Positions 1 through 6,730 of a stretch of 13,478 nt of DNA are shown in pieces (within the stretch, counting starts at the first letter, position 1; every line of letters begins with the position of its first letter). Origin of the DNA: Muribaculaceae bacterium (GTDB taxonomy: Bacteria > Bacteroidota > Bacteroidia > Bacteroidales > Muribaculaceae); NCBI GenBank assembly GCA_009775535.1, contig VSPW01000031.1, positions 1 through 13,478 on the forward strand, in the 5' to 3' direction. The position numbers and the translations under genes are program-made. The notes under the pieces were generated by a model that was given only the letters and a program-made list of their open reading frames with translations, was not told where the DNA came from and did not search any database.

Positions 1-171
1 AAATCCAATATGGGTACAGTCTCGCACCCAATTCAGCAGTTCTTCAATGTCGGGGACATACCGGGCGATGTCAGCCTTATATTTCTTTAAATCTCCGTTG
101 GCTTCTCCACTAAGAGCTTGTTTAAAAACAAATGTGAATAATAAATAAGCATCAGTCAATATTTCAGGCAT
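1..171 (-). pseudogene. Unidentified leftward reading frame, interrupted by the IS and cut by the window edge
   Basis: Bases 108 to 1, read on the minus strand, form an open frame of 36 codons with a protein-like make-up (starts GEANGDLKKYKADIARY, later DIEELLNWVRDC). I do not recognise the family. The IS inserted at 111/112. Across the IS end the frame stays open for another 20 codons and reaches an ATG at 171-169, so the present reading frame is IS-derived MPEILTDAY...FKQAL joined to the old sequence. Whether it is expressed is unknown: no clear promoter reads leftward from inside the IS. In the sequence as it would have been before insertion, the frame also runs open into 1013-1140 but has no ATG there. 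The frame could be chance; the old 3' part looks more gene-like than the IS part. The rest of the gene lies outside the window. Confidence 0.35.
113..129 (+). repeat. Left terminal inverted repeat of the IS
   Basis: This 17-bp end is the reverse complement of 994-1010 except for one base (T versus A at position 11). It lies directly inside the TA duplicate at 111-112. Confidence 0.9.
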
Positions 172-227
172 TTATGCTTTGGTTATTGTTTAAATAATTG
201 AATAAACAGAAACAAAACCAAAGAATT

Positions 228-1013
228 ATGTATCTGACAGATTTGCCTGATGCTCAGAAGGAGTATATAAAAGGAACAATTCTCGTGGACAATTGGCGCA
301 GCAAATATGATTTTTCCCTCATACTTGACGCGATAATTTACATCGATGTAAGCGGCTGTCAGTGGCGGTTGCTTCCGGCAGAATACCCCAAGTGGCAGAT
401 AGTCTATTACTATTTCAGACGCTGGGGAGCCATGTATGCCTTTGCAGAACTTGAGGACGTACTTGTGGAGAAAGTCAGGCTTAGAAGAGGCGAGTCTCCG
501 CATCCTACGATTGGTGCTATCGACAGCGCAAGTTCCCGTTCCGCCCTCCCGCGTTCCCAAAAGGGAATTGACGGCAACAAGAAGGTCAAAGGCGTGAAAC
601 GCAACATAATAACAGACAAGGATGGCGACATTCTGGAAGCATCCACTACTCCTGCCAATATTCATGATTCCAAATCCGCATACGCTCTGGTGGCAATGCT
701 GGTCGTCGCATTTCCTTGGATAAGGCGTATATACGCCGACAGAGGCTATCGCGGTAATTTCATAGAGGAGGCCAAGCATGATTTTGGAATTGACGTAGAG
801 ATTACACATTCAAATTATTCCGGTCAGTTTGTCCCGGCAAAGAAAAGATGGGTCGTGGAGAGAACATTTGCATGGCTTGAAAACTTCAGAAGGCTGTGCA
901 GGAATTACGAGGAGACGACAGAATCATCCAACGAAATGCTCATGGTCGCAGCTGTTGTTATTACTCTCCGAAAACTCACTTCTGTTAACAATCGTTTTTT
1001 AACAAGCTCTTAA
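228..1013 (+). CDS. IS5-family DDE transposase
   Basis: This protein of 261 residues should catalyse cut-and-paste movement of the surrounding IS by binding its inverted repeats. The N-terminal part (YLTDLPDAQKEYI, then a SGCQWRLLP...WQIVYYYFRRW segment) matches the DUF4096-type DNA-binding region of IS5-family enzymes. The catalytic core follows. Counting from the ATG at 228, the acidic triad is D99 (GAIDSAS), D171 (YADRGYRG) and E211 (RWVVERTFAW), the last inside the usual basic/aromatic signature RRLCRNYE. I chose ATG 228; an in-frame TTG at 198 would add ten Lys/Gln/Asn-rich residues and is less likely. The stop codon TAA is not encoded by the IS: its first two bases are the duplicated target TA and its third is chromosomal A. 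Size and motifs indicate a full-length, probably functional enzyme. Confidence 0.92.
   Translation: MYLTDLPDAQKEYIKGTILVDNWRSKYDFSLILDAIIYIDVSGCQWRLLPAEYPKWQIVYYYFRRWGAMYAFAELEDVLVEKVRLRRGESPHPTIGAIDSASSRSALPRSQKGIDGNKKVKGVKRNIITDKDGDILEASTTPANIHDSKSAYALVAMLVVAFPWIRRIYADRGYRGNFIEEAKHDFGIDVEITHSNYSGQFVPAKKRWVVERTFAWLENFRRLCRNYEETTESSNEMLMVAAVVITLRKLTSVNNRFLTSS
994..1010 (-). repeat. Right terminal inverted repeat of the IS
   Basis: This partner of the left end encodes the last codons of the transposase (Leu-Thr-Ser-Ser) and ends just before the second TA copy at 1011-1012. Confidence 0.9.
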
Positions 1014-1029
1014 TTTTGTGTTTGTAAAG

Positions 1030-1037
1030 CAAAGATA
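1030..1037 (-). promoter_or_regulatory. Possible leftward Bacteroidetes -7 box next to the IS
   Basis: Read on the minus strand this is TATCTTTG, a full match to TAnnTTTG. The upstream TTTG (-33) element is only weakly represented (TTTC). It would start transcription near 1023, about 10 bp outside the IS and pointing into it, so before insertion it could have driven the left-flank frame. Six fixed bases can occur by chance. Confidence 0.35.
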
Positions 1038-1100
1038 AGCACCGTGTTGGGAAACACGAAAATAGCCTACAACATCTATTAACAAACGAAATGGGCAAAA

Positions 1101-1122
1101 GGTGTACTAATGGTGTACTAAT
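1101..1122 (+). repeat. Perfect 11-bp tandem direct repeat
   Basis: GGTGTACTAAT occurs twice in a row without spacing. Each copy contains the palindrome GTAC, so a dimeric protein could bind both. One helical turn of spacing fits a regulator or recombinase arm-site, but this is inference. It lies in the non-coding strip between the IS and the truncated GNAT gene. Confidence 0.75.
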
Positions 1123-1171
1123 TGCGAAAAACGCCACAAATCATTACAACTCAATAGAAATTGCCACCACG

Positions 1172-1318
1172 CTAACTTACTGATATTAAGGGGTTGTAAT
1201 TGTAGCCAATTGCAATGGTTTTCCCTATGATAAAACATACCTTTACTTCCTGTTCGTCGCCGATTAGCAGGATCGGCATATAGCGGCGGCGGTCGCCTGT
1301 TATTTCCCTGATGTCCAT
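1172..1318 (-). pseudogene. GNAT acetyltransferase, 5' remnant only
   Basis: The frame starts at ATG 1318, ten bases after the stop of the patatin gene, so the two were co-transcribed. Its first residues (MDIREITGDRRRYMPILL, then GDEQE) resemble the N-terminus of Bacteroidales GNAT-family N-acetyltransferases, which go on with a segment like MIDRYLERG. Here the match ends at about codon 25, near base 1245. What follows (CFIIGKTIAIGYNYN...) is unlike a GNAT fold and stops after 48 codons in all. The acetyl-CoA-binding motif, normally further on, is absent, so no enzyme activity is expected. The replacement sequence belongs to the same strip as the tandem repeat, so foreign DNA or a deletion joined here. 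The identification rests on about 24 residues recalled from the family. Confidence 0.6.
1194..1215. repeat. Imperfect inverted repeat near the GNAT breakpoint
   Basis: TTGTAATTG and CAATTGCAA (8 of 9 pairs) flank a 4-base spacer TAGC. It lies about 30 bp from the point where the GNAT similarity ends and may mark the end of inserted DNA. No T-tract follows, so a terminator is unlikely. Confidence 0.45.
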
Positions 1319-1328
1319 TCCAAGTGTG

Positions 1329-3656
1329 TCAGCGCAGGAATCGCGGTGCCAGGATGTACAGGCCCAGTGAGATGCCGCAGTTCCAGTTGCGAGCGGGATA
1401 TGACATGTAGTTTACGTATCCGCGTAGTGTCGCGAACGGGAATGAGTATACAGCCGAAAGTTCTCCGAAAAATTCGGCATGGCCTAGCCAGTCGCCGTAT
1501 ACCCCCTCGCCGTTGGTGGTTTCATGTATCTTGCGGATTGGGATAAATGAGGATAGGGTGGTGCGTATGGAGAAGGAGTCGTTCATTTTCCAGAACGGTA
1601 TTCCGCTTATGCCGATAAACGAGTTGGCGCGGAAGGCCGGGTTGAATGAGTTGTGGATCGATGGTGCGGGGGAGTAGGATGGGGCTTGTATTATGGAGGC
1701 ATTGTAGTCGCAGACCAATGGACGGGTGGACAATAGTATGTCCGACTCCAGGCCGATCCCCCAATGGCGGCTTAGGCTGAAATAGTTGCGTGATGTTAGC
1801 TCGAACTGTAGCCAGTCGTAGCTTCCGGTTGTGCTGCCGCGGCTTGTATCTGTAGGGTAGTACCGGTAATGTCCGAGTATGCCCATGGCTGTCATTTTAA
1901 GGCTATGCCCGCTGGATGGTACAAATTGGTTGTCGAGGTTGTTGTATTCATATTCGAGCCGTGCCTGTGACAGGTAGTAGCGGGCTTTGTCGCGGCCTTC
2001 TTTGTATGATGTCTCGGTATTGCTCTGATAGAACCGGTCGTACATGTGTCCGTAGCCTATTGCCGCTGATATCTTTCCATGTTTACCCCAAGCCAGGCTA
2101 TAGTCCAGACGGCCGAAGGCTTCAAGGTTAAGAATGAATGTAGGTACTTTGTCTTCATAGAACAGGTAATCGCTTTCAAAGAATTTCAGCCGTGAAACTA
2201 CTGCATGCAGGCTTAATGCAGATGGGATATGTGTGTGCATCCTTAGCGCCAGGTTTGCATCGCCAGCCATATAGCTCTGTCCGATCCATCCGTTAAGTTG
2301 TGCGCTAAGGGAGTGGAAGCTCATGGTGGAGTACCCGGCGTTGAGAAACAGGAAACTGTTGGTGGAAGACGTCACGTATCCGCCGATCCCAGCCTTGAAG
2401 TTGCTTTTTACCGTTGCCTGGAGGTCAAGGGAAAACAATCCGGTGGAGTCTGAGTAGGTGGCTGATGGCATCAGGTTCTGCAGGCGTCCGGGAGTGATGG
2501 CCCGGTAGTAGCTTTCGCGTGCATGGTCAATGCCGAAGGTGTCAGCTTTATTATTGGAACGGAAAAGGTAGTCGATGAATTCATTCTGGTGGCGCGTTCC
2601 GCCGCTTACTGTTATTTTAGAGGCATCGAACCTTACGTATGGGGTGGCAGATTTGAACATCTGTCGGCGTAGCCTGACGATATCCTTGTCGGCGCGTGCG
2701 GTGATGCGTGTCTTTATGGAGTCCATCATTGACATTGCGTGGTCATAGCCGACTTGGCTTATCTCCTTGGCTTTCTGAAAGTCCAAAAGTGCAAATTCAT
2801 TGAGGTCGATATGCATCTTTATGCCTTCTTCGGCAGGGAGTTCGTAATTGTTCTTCTGCATTATCAGCAATTCTAGCTGGTCTATCAGATTGCCGTTGCC
2901 GCTTGATGGTGTGGATACGTCTACGCCTATCATTATGGATGGGTTGAAATCTTCGCGCATCACATCGACAGGAAAATTGTCGTATATTCCGCCATCGTAC
3001 AGCATGTGTCCGTCAATCTTTAGTGGCGCGAAAACGATAGGAAAACTCATGGATGTGCGTATTGCGTCACCGAGGTTGCCTTTGCGCCACACTTTTTTCT
3101 GTTTAGCGGTGATGTCGGAGCATACGCTACGGTATGGGACGAAAAGTTTGTCGAAGTCGCCGTGACATTGTGCAGTGTATGCTGAGAACAGTTCCATGAA
3201 TGCAAAATTCATAGGCAATGGCGATATTAAGCTTTTCGGGAGCATAGATGCCGCTGAGGAATCGGCTTTTACTATGGGTACATCAATCAGTGACGGTGTC
3301 TGGGCCGATTTTGTGAAGTAGTATACCTGATTTGGGTCAATCCTACCTGTAGACCAATATGAGAAATCGCGTGACAGGAGCAGGTCAAGCATTTCCTGAG
3401 GGGTGTATCCAGCGGCGTAGAGTCCACCGACAATAGCTCCCATTGATGTCCCGGTTATGTAGTCGATAGGTATATTGTTTTCCTCCAAGGCTTGTATCAC
3501 GCCTATATGGGCGATGCCTTTGGCACCACCTCCGCTTAGCACTAGCCCTACAGACTGGAAGTCTCGCTGCGCCCCAATGTGGAGGGGTGCAGCGAGAAGT
3601 GCGAGCACTGCAAAAACCAGCATTATACACCTTGTCCTAAATATAGGTATAAGCAT
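1329..3656 (-). CDS. Patatin-like phospholipase with C-terminal outer-membrane barrel
   Basis: This 775-residue protein should be a Ser-Asp lipid acyl hydrolase exported to the outer membrane. Residues 1-30 form a signal peptide (basic start, then MLVFAVLALLAAP, ending near GAQ). The patatin domain spans about 36-235: oxyanion-hole motif SGGGAKG at 41-47, nucleophile Ser71 in GTSMG, and catalytic Asp221 in DGG with the following IYDNFPV. A linker of about 100 residues leads to a C-terminal region rich in alternating aromatic strands (for example YLFYEDKVPTFILNLEAFGRLDYSL), consistent with a BamA/TamA-type barrel, the arrangement of PlpD-like type Vd proteins. All catalytic residues are present. 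The start at 3656 is preferred; the Met at residue 12 would also leave a signal peptide. The gene lies downstream of a good promoter and upstream of the truncated GNAT. Its lipid substrate is unknown. Confidence 0.92.
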   Translation of the reverse strand: MLIPIFRTRCIMLVFAVLALLAAPLHIGAQRDFQSVGLVLSGGGAKGIAHIGVIQALEENNIPIDYITGTSMGAIVGGLYAAGYTPQEMLDLLLSRDFSYWSTGRIDPNQVYYFTKSAQTPSLIDVPIVKADSSAASMLPKSLISPLPMNFAFMELFSAYTAQCHGDFDKLFVPYRSVCSDITAKQKKVWRKGNLGDAIRTSMSFPIVFAPLKIDGHMLYDGGIYDNFPVDVMREDFNPSIMIGVDVSTPSSGNGNLIDQLELLIMQKNNYELPAEEGIKMHIDLNEFALLDFQKAKEISQVGYDHAMSMMDSIKTRITARADKDIVRLRRQMFKSATPYVRFDASKITVSGGTRHQNEFIDYLFRSNNKADTFGIDHARESYYRAITPGRLQNLMPSATYSDSTGLFSLDLQATVKSNFKAGIGGYVTSSTNSFLFLNAGYSTMSFHSLSAQLNGWIGQSYMAGDANLALRMHTHIPSALSLHAVVSRLKFFESDYLFYEDKVPTFILNLEAFGRLDYSLAWGKHGKISAAIGYGHMYDRFYQSNTETSYKEGRDKARYYLSQARLEYEYNNLDNQFVPSSGHSLKMTAMGILGHYRYYPTDTSRGSTTGSYDWLQFELTSRNYFSLSRHWGIGLESDILLSTRPLVCDYNASIIQAPSYSPAPSIHNSFNPAFRANSFIGISGIPFWKMNDSFSIRTTLSSFIPIRKIHETTNGEGVYGDWLGHAEFFGELSAVYSFPFATLRGYVNYMSYPARNWNCGISLGLYILAPRFLR

Positions 3657-3701
3657 CTCTTAAATAATTATGTTGAAACGTGCGTAGACGGGTAAGACTT
3701 T

Positions 3702-3725
3702 CGGATGCATACTGATGGGCATCCG
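3702..3725 (-). other. Hairpin in the 5' leader of the patatin gene
   Basis: CGGATGC at 3702-3708 pairs perfectly with GCATCCG at 3719-3725 around a 10-base loop. It lies about 45 bp upstream of the patatin start and downstream of the predicted transcription start, so the mRNA would carry it. No T-tract follows. A role in translation or stability is possible but unproven. Confidence 0.45.
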
Positions 3726-3781
3726 TATAGAGATAACACGCCATTAGGGTAATTGGTTTTGTTTTTTGGGGTTGACGCATA

Positions 3782-3813
3782 CAAATGTAGCGTTTTAAGC
3801 TGGCTTGTACAAA
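3782..3813 (-). promoter_or_regulatory. Promoter for the patatin gene
   Basis: On the minus strand TTTG (3813-3810), 20 bases, then TACATTTG (3789-3782) match the Bacteroidetes -33/-7 consensus with normal spacing. Transcription would begin near 3775, leaving a leader of roughly 120 nt that contains the hairpin at 3702-3725. Confidence 0.6.
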
Positions 3814-3858
3814 TGGGATGGTATGATAATTTAATTTTTCCGTTAGGGAAATTATTAT

Positions 3859-3866
3859 TACCTTTG
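3859..3866 (+). promoter_or_regulatory. -7 box for the acyltransferase gene
   Basis: TACCTTTG is a full match to TAnnTTTG, 37 bases before the ATG at 3904. The -33 region is T-rich but has no exact TTTG. It forms the rightward half of a divergent control region with the patatin promoter. Confidence 0.5.
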
Positions 3867-3903
3867 CAGTCAAATTGTTACAAGCAATTGTCGTTTAATC
3901 GAA

Positions 3904-5046
3904 ATGCAGCCGTTACCTTTACAATCTGCTTCCGCACGGACACCGCGGATGGAAGTGCTTGATGTGATCCGCGGGGTCACGATGATATTGGTGGTTTTCC
4001 ACCATGTGCGTGGGACGACGTTCGGGCTATATAATTCCCAGTCCCCGTTATCTGAGTTCTTGATGTCTTTCCGGATGCCGATGTTCTTTTTTATATCCGG
4101 TTTTGTTGCATATAAGGCGGTTGATGCCTGGTCCTGGTCATTCTATGGCCGCAGGCTATGGAAAAAGGCAATGGTTGAGCTGTTTCCTACAGCAGTGTTT
4201 TTCGGGCTTTTTGTGGGCCTTACCGAATGGGATTGGGATTTTCCTGGCGGATATTGGTTTACTGTTGCGCTTTTCGGCATGCTTGCCGTATATTATACTG
4301 TTTCAGTGGTGTCGCGCCACCTTTTCCCTAGATACCGTATGGTGTTGCTGATGGTTGTGGCACTGGCCGGGTATGTGTCCATGCAGGCATTTGGTATAAA
4401 GGATATGCTGTATCTCCCTTCAGGTAGGATGTTGAATTATTTCCCGTTTTTTGTAACTGGAGTGGTGTGCCGCCGATTCTCTACGCGTTTCCTGGCTGCT
4501 GTCATTGACAGATGGGTGGTGACATTGCTGATATTGTCGGGAGGCACTTTGGTATGCCTTGTGCATTTCAAGATGGCGGGTAGCGGCATTGTTGCATCCG
4601 TAGTGTCGTCATTGGGAAGTGCGGCTGTGATGTTTTCTGTATTTTCTGCGTTCTATTCAAGGCGTGAGTACTGGAAATCCGGTGGCCGGTTGAGCCGCGC
4701 CCTGCAGTTCGTAGGACGCCGTACGCTTGACGTGTATATGATACATTGGTTTCTATTGCCGCGTATACCACAGATGCGTGGGCTTTTCTATAATACTGGT
4801 AATAATATTCTGGAGCTGGCGGTGATAGGTGGTGTGGCCTTGGTTGTGGTCGGAGGCTGTCTGTTGATAAGTGGGCTGATAAGGACGAGTCCATTGCTAG
4901 GGCATTATCTCTTTGGCGCCGCTCCTGTAAAGAAAAATAAGGGTATAGATATGGGCGGCGTTGAAATTGTCAATGGCACAGGGCGCGTAGCTTCCGGCCG
5001 CAGTGCTGTAAGGCGTTTATTGCATCTGCAGAAAAATATGAATTGA
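3904..5046 (+). CDS. Acyltransferase-3 family membrane protein
   Basis: This 380-residue integral membrane protein probably transfers an acyl group to a cell-surface sugar or glycolipid, as other acyltransferase-3 (OafA/NolL-like) proteins do. The family signature is near the N-terminus: LDVIRGVTMILVVFHH at 19-34, with the Arg and His of the active site, then FRMPMFFFISGF at 56-67. About ten hydrophobic segments follow up to about residue 335, including GGYWFTVALFGMLAVYYTV and DVYMIHWFLLPRI. The last 40 residues are soluble and basic. The start at ATG 3904 agrees with the -7 box upstream; Met16 (3949) would also preserve the signature. It is the only intact rightward gene outside the IS and is followed by a terminator. 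No sugar-synthesis genes adjoin it, so the acceptor cannot be inferred. Confidence 0.85.
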   Translation: MQPLPLQSASARTPRMEVLDVIRGVTMILVVFHHVRGTTFGLYNSQSPLSEFLMSFRMPMFFFISGFVAYKAVDAWSWSFYGRRLWKKAMVELFPTAVFFGLFVGLTEWDWDFPGGYWFTVALFGMLAVYYTVSVVSRHLFPRYRMVLLMVVALAGYVSMQAFGIKDMLYLPSGRMLNYFPFFVTGVVCRRFSTRFLAAVIDRWVVTLLILSGGTLVCLVHFKMAGSGIVASVVSSLGSAAVMFSVFSAFYSRREYWKSGGRLSRALQFVGRRTLDVYMIHWFLLPRIPQMRGLFYNTGNNILELAVIGGVALVVVGGCLLISGLIRTSPLLGHYLFGAAPVKKNKGIDMGGVEIVNGTGRVASGRSAVRRLLHLQKNMN

Positions 5047-5062
5047 CACTCCTGATTGGGGT

Positions 5063-5091
5063 GGATTGCAATGTCCAATCCTTAATTTTTT
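5063..5091 (+). terminator. Terminator after the acyltransferase gene
   Basis: GGATTG (5063-5068) pairs with CAATCC (5076-5081) around a 7-base loop, followed by TTAATTTTTT. It begins 16 bases past the stop codon. The short, AT-containing stem makes it weak to moderate. Confidence 0.6.
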
Positions 5092-5181
5092 CCAATAGGG
5101 ATGGGCTCGGACTATCAATATGGCTGGAATCTTTAATTTTTAGGGAAGATGGTTGTGTATAATGAAACGAAACATCAGTTA

Positions 5182-5388
5182 TTAATATTTGTCTATTCTT
5201 CGGTATAGCCACCGCTGAAGATGGTATAAACCAAAAACCAATAACCCTAGGAGGATGGGTTTTGACAGGTGGGCAAAATCATTCTTCTGCATATATTGAC
5301 TGGCGAAAGAAATGATGCCGCCATATATTCCTGCTCCGAGGATAAATAAAATAAGGGATAGTATGATTTTTTTCGTATTATATTTCAT
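5182..5388 (-). CDS. Small two-helix membrane protein, unknown function
   Basis: The 68-residue protein begins MKYNTKK, followed by a hydrophobic segment (IILSLILFILGAGIYGGIIS, residues 8-27), a short polar stretch (QYMQKNDFAHLSK), a second hydrophobic segment (PILLGLLVFGLYHL, about 44-57) and a basic tail RWLYRRIDKY. Lysines before the first helix and arginines after the second place both ends in the cytoplasm by the positive-inside rule. The pattern and a possible promoter upstream support a real gene. I do not recognise the family. It stands alone between the acyltransferase and the ROK kinase genes, so context gives no function. Confidence 0.6.
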   Translation of the reverse strand: MKYNTKKIILSLILFILGAGIYGGIISFASQYMQKNDFAHLSKPILLGLLVFGLYHLQRWLYRRIDKY

Positions 5389-5408
5389 TGTGTCTGTCGG
5401 ATATGATG

Positions 5409-5439
5409 CAAATTACGAAAAACCAAACTGACAATCAAA
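5409..5439 (-). promoter_or_regulatory. Possible promoter for the small membrane protein
   Basis: On the minus strand TTTG (5439-5436), 20 bases, then TAATTTG (5415-5409) resemble the Bacteroidetes consensus, but the -7 element lacks one spacer base. It lies about 20 bases before the ATG. Confidence 0.3.
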
Positions 5440-5520
5440 CCAAAGTCAAGTTTTGGGCCGCTGAATAACGGCTTTGCTATTGGTATTGTGTGTGGGTGAG
5501 ATACCAGTGAAATAGGCATG

Positions 5521-5568
5521 TAATAAAAGACATAAGCGGATATGCCGTGTGTGGCGTATCCGTTTATG
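5521..5568 (-). terminator. Terminator-like inverted repeat after the ROK kinase gene
   Basis: A 16-bp stem (5531-5546 with 5553-5568) closes a 6-base loop GTGTGT. On the minus strand it is followed by TCTTTTATTA, as expected for an intrinsic terminator of the kinase gene, whose stop is 17 bases upstream. The two imperfect pairs are A-C mismatches in minus-strand RNA but G-U wobbles in plus-strand RNA. Confidence 0.65.
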
Positions 5569-5585
5569 CCTTTATTGTAAGTCCG

Positions 5586-6587
5586 TTATGCTATCGGTGC
5601 TGCCTGTACTGTTGAGGGGGCAGAAGGGATAGGCTTTGCCTCCCAACCTAGTGCGCTTGCTCCCAGAACGGCGGCATCTGCTTCCTTGAGTTCGCTGAGA
5701 AGCACTTTTACCTTGCCTTTGTACAGGGACAGCATGTTGCGGTCCATTGCATCGCGCAGGGGCTTGAGCAGCAGTTCGCCGGATTTTGCCAGCCCACCGA
5801 ATAGCACTATGGCTGACGGGGATGAGAATACTACCATATCTGCGATTGCCTCACCCAGTATTGTGCCAGTGTAATCGAAGATATCTTTAGCCAACTTGTC
5901 GCCAGCGATTGCTGCATCATACACGTCCTTTGAGGTTATGTCTTCAATTTGAAGGTTGCGGAGGATTGATGGCTCGTTGCGTACTTCAAGGAATTCTCGG
6001 GCTGTACGAGCGACACCTGTTGCGGAACAGTAGGCTTCAAGGCAGCCTGTACGTCCGCATCCGCAAAGACGTCCGTTATTGCGCTTCACAATAATATGGC
6101 CAAGTTCTCCGGCAAATCCGTCGTGCCCGTATACCAATTGTCCGTTTATCACAATGCCGCTTCCGACCCCAGTGCCTAATGTGATCATTATGAAGTCTTT
6201 AAGCCCGCGTGCAGCGCCATATGTCATTTCGCCGATTGCTGCGGCGTTTGCATCGTTGGTGATTGCTACAGGGATACCGAAACGTTCGCTTACCATATGT
6301 GCCAGGGGCAGCGGGGTAGGCCACGGGATGTTGACGGTGGCTTCAATCTGTCCTGTGAAATAGTTGGCGTTTGGAGCTCCGATGCCGATACCGTGGATTT
6401 TGTCTACGGCGTCATTGGCTTCAATGAGCTTCTGCGCTTCCTGATGGAGCTCGTCAAGGTAGTCAACAACATTGTTATGCTTTTTTGTTTTTATTGAACT
6501 GCTTGCGATTACCACTCCTCGTGCGTCAACGATGCCGAACACCGTATTAGTACCGCCTATGTCGATTCCTAGAACGTAAGGTTTCAT
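5586..6587 (-). CDS. ROK-family sugar kinase (glucokinase-like)
   Basis: This cytoplasmic 333-residue enzyme should phosphorylate glucose, and perhaps related hexoses or N-acetylglucosamine, with ATP. Seen in order: ATP phosphate-binding motif DIGGTNT at 9-15; catalytic Asp112 in ITNDANAAA; second glycine-rich loop TLGTGVGSG at 136-144; and the ROK zinc site made by His164 (GELGH) and the cysteines of CGCGRTGC at 175-182, followed by LEAYCS. The length is typical for the family. The C-terminal tail after about residue 315 is Pro/Ala-rich. In Bacteroides fragilis a ROK hexokinase (RokA) is a main glucose kinase, and this is likely its counterpart, though substrate cannot be read from sequence. 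No sugar transporter or regulator adjoins, and ROK repressors are excluded by the absence of an N-terminal helix-turn-helix. It has its own promoter and terminator. Confidence 0.9.
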   Translation of the reverse strand: MKPYVLGIDIGGTNTVFGIVDARGVVIASSSIKTKKHNNVVDYLDELHQEAQKLIEANDAVDKIHGIGIGAPNANYFTGQIEATVNIPWPTPLPLAHMVSERFGIPVAITNDANAAAIGEMTYGAARGLKDFIMITLGTGVGSGIVINGQLVYGHDGFAGELGHIIVKRNNGRLCGCGRTGCLEAYCSATGVARTAREFLEVRNEPSILRNLQIEDITSKDVYDAAIAGDKLAKDIFDYTGTILGEAIADMVVFSSPSAIVLFGGLAKSGELLLKPLRDAMDRNMLSLYKGKVKVLLSELKEADAAVLGASALGWEAKPIPSAPSTVQAAPIA

Positions 6588-6636
6588 AAATCAAATCAAA
6601 TTTAAGGTATAATTGATGTATTAAGTTATTATCCAT

Positions 6637-6644
6637 CAAAGGTA
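6637..6644 (-). promoter_or_regulatory. -7 box for the ROK kinase gene
   Basis: Read leftward this is TACCTTTG, a full match to TAnnTTTG, 49 bases before the ATG. No TTTG sits at ideal -33 spacing; the nearest is about 26 bases upstream. Confidence 0.5.
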
Positions 6645-6730
6645 GTAAAATGGATTCATTTATAGTGTTTCAAAATGTTAAAATAAGGTCTCTGGAATGT
6701 GTTTATGTGTATTTGTATGCAAAATGAGGC

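Larger units (their letters stand above)
113..1010 (+). mobile_element. Complete IS5-family insertion sequence, 898 bp
   Basis: The element is bounded by 17-bp inverted repeats at 113-129 and 994-1010 that match at 16 of 17 positions (left end AGAGCTTGTTTAAAAAC). Both ends are flanked by TA (111-112 and 1011-1012), a 2-bp target duplication of the type known for part of the IS5 family, including the IS427 group. One transposase gene fills almost all of it, with the DDE residues present. It therefore looks intact and recently active, though the single mismatch between the ends shows they are not identical. The exact subgroup cannot be fixed without a database comparison. Confidence 0.9.

Noticed and set aside
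198..227. TTG at 198 as the transposase start
   Set aside because: It adds only a Lys/Gln/Asn-rich decapeptide; the family's N-terminal motif begins right at the ATG at 228.
183..809. A leftward open frame of 208 codons inside the IS
   Set aside because: It lies antisense to the transposase, which has the DDE motifs and matches a known family; the antisense product has no recognisable features.
1101..1122. Tandem repeat as a CRISPR remnant
   Set aside because: The repeats are 11 bp, adjoin without spacers, and no cas gene is present.
1091..1183. A 30-codon rightward frame starting MGKRCTNGVLIAKN
   Set aside because: It is made largely of the tandem repeat, is short, has no family resemblance and no clear promoter.
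4568..4894. A leftward frame of 108 codons opposite the acyltransferase
   Set aside because: The acyltransferase frame has family motifs and membrane segments here; the antisense product is low-complexity His/Ser/Tyr-rich.
6588..6730. A terminator after coaE
   Set aside because: The region is AT-rich but shows no stable stem followed by a T-tract; transcription may continue into the ROK kinase gene.
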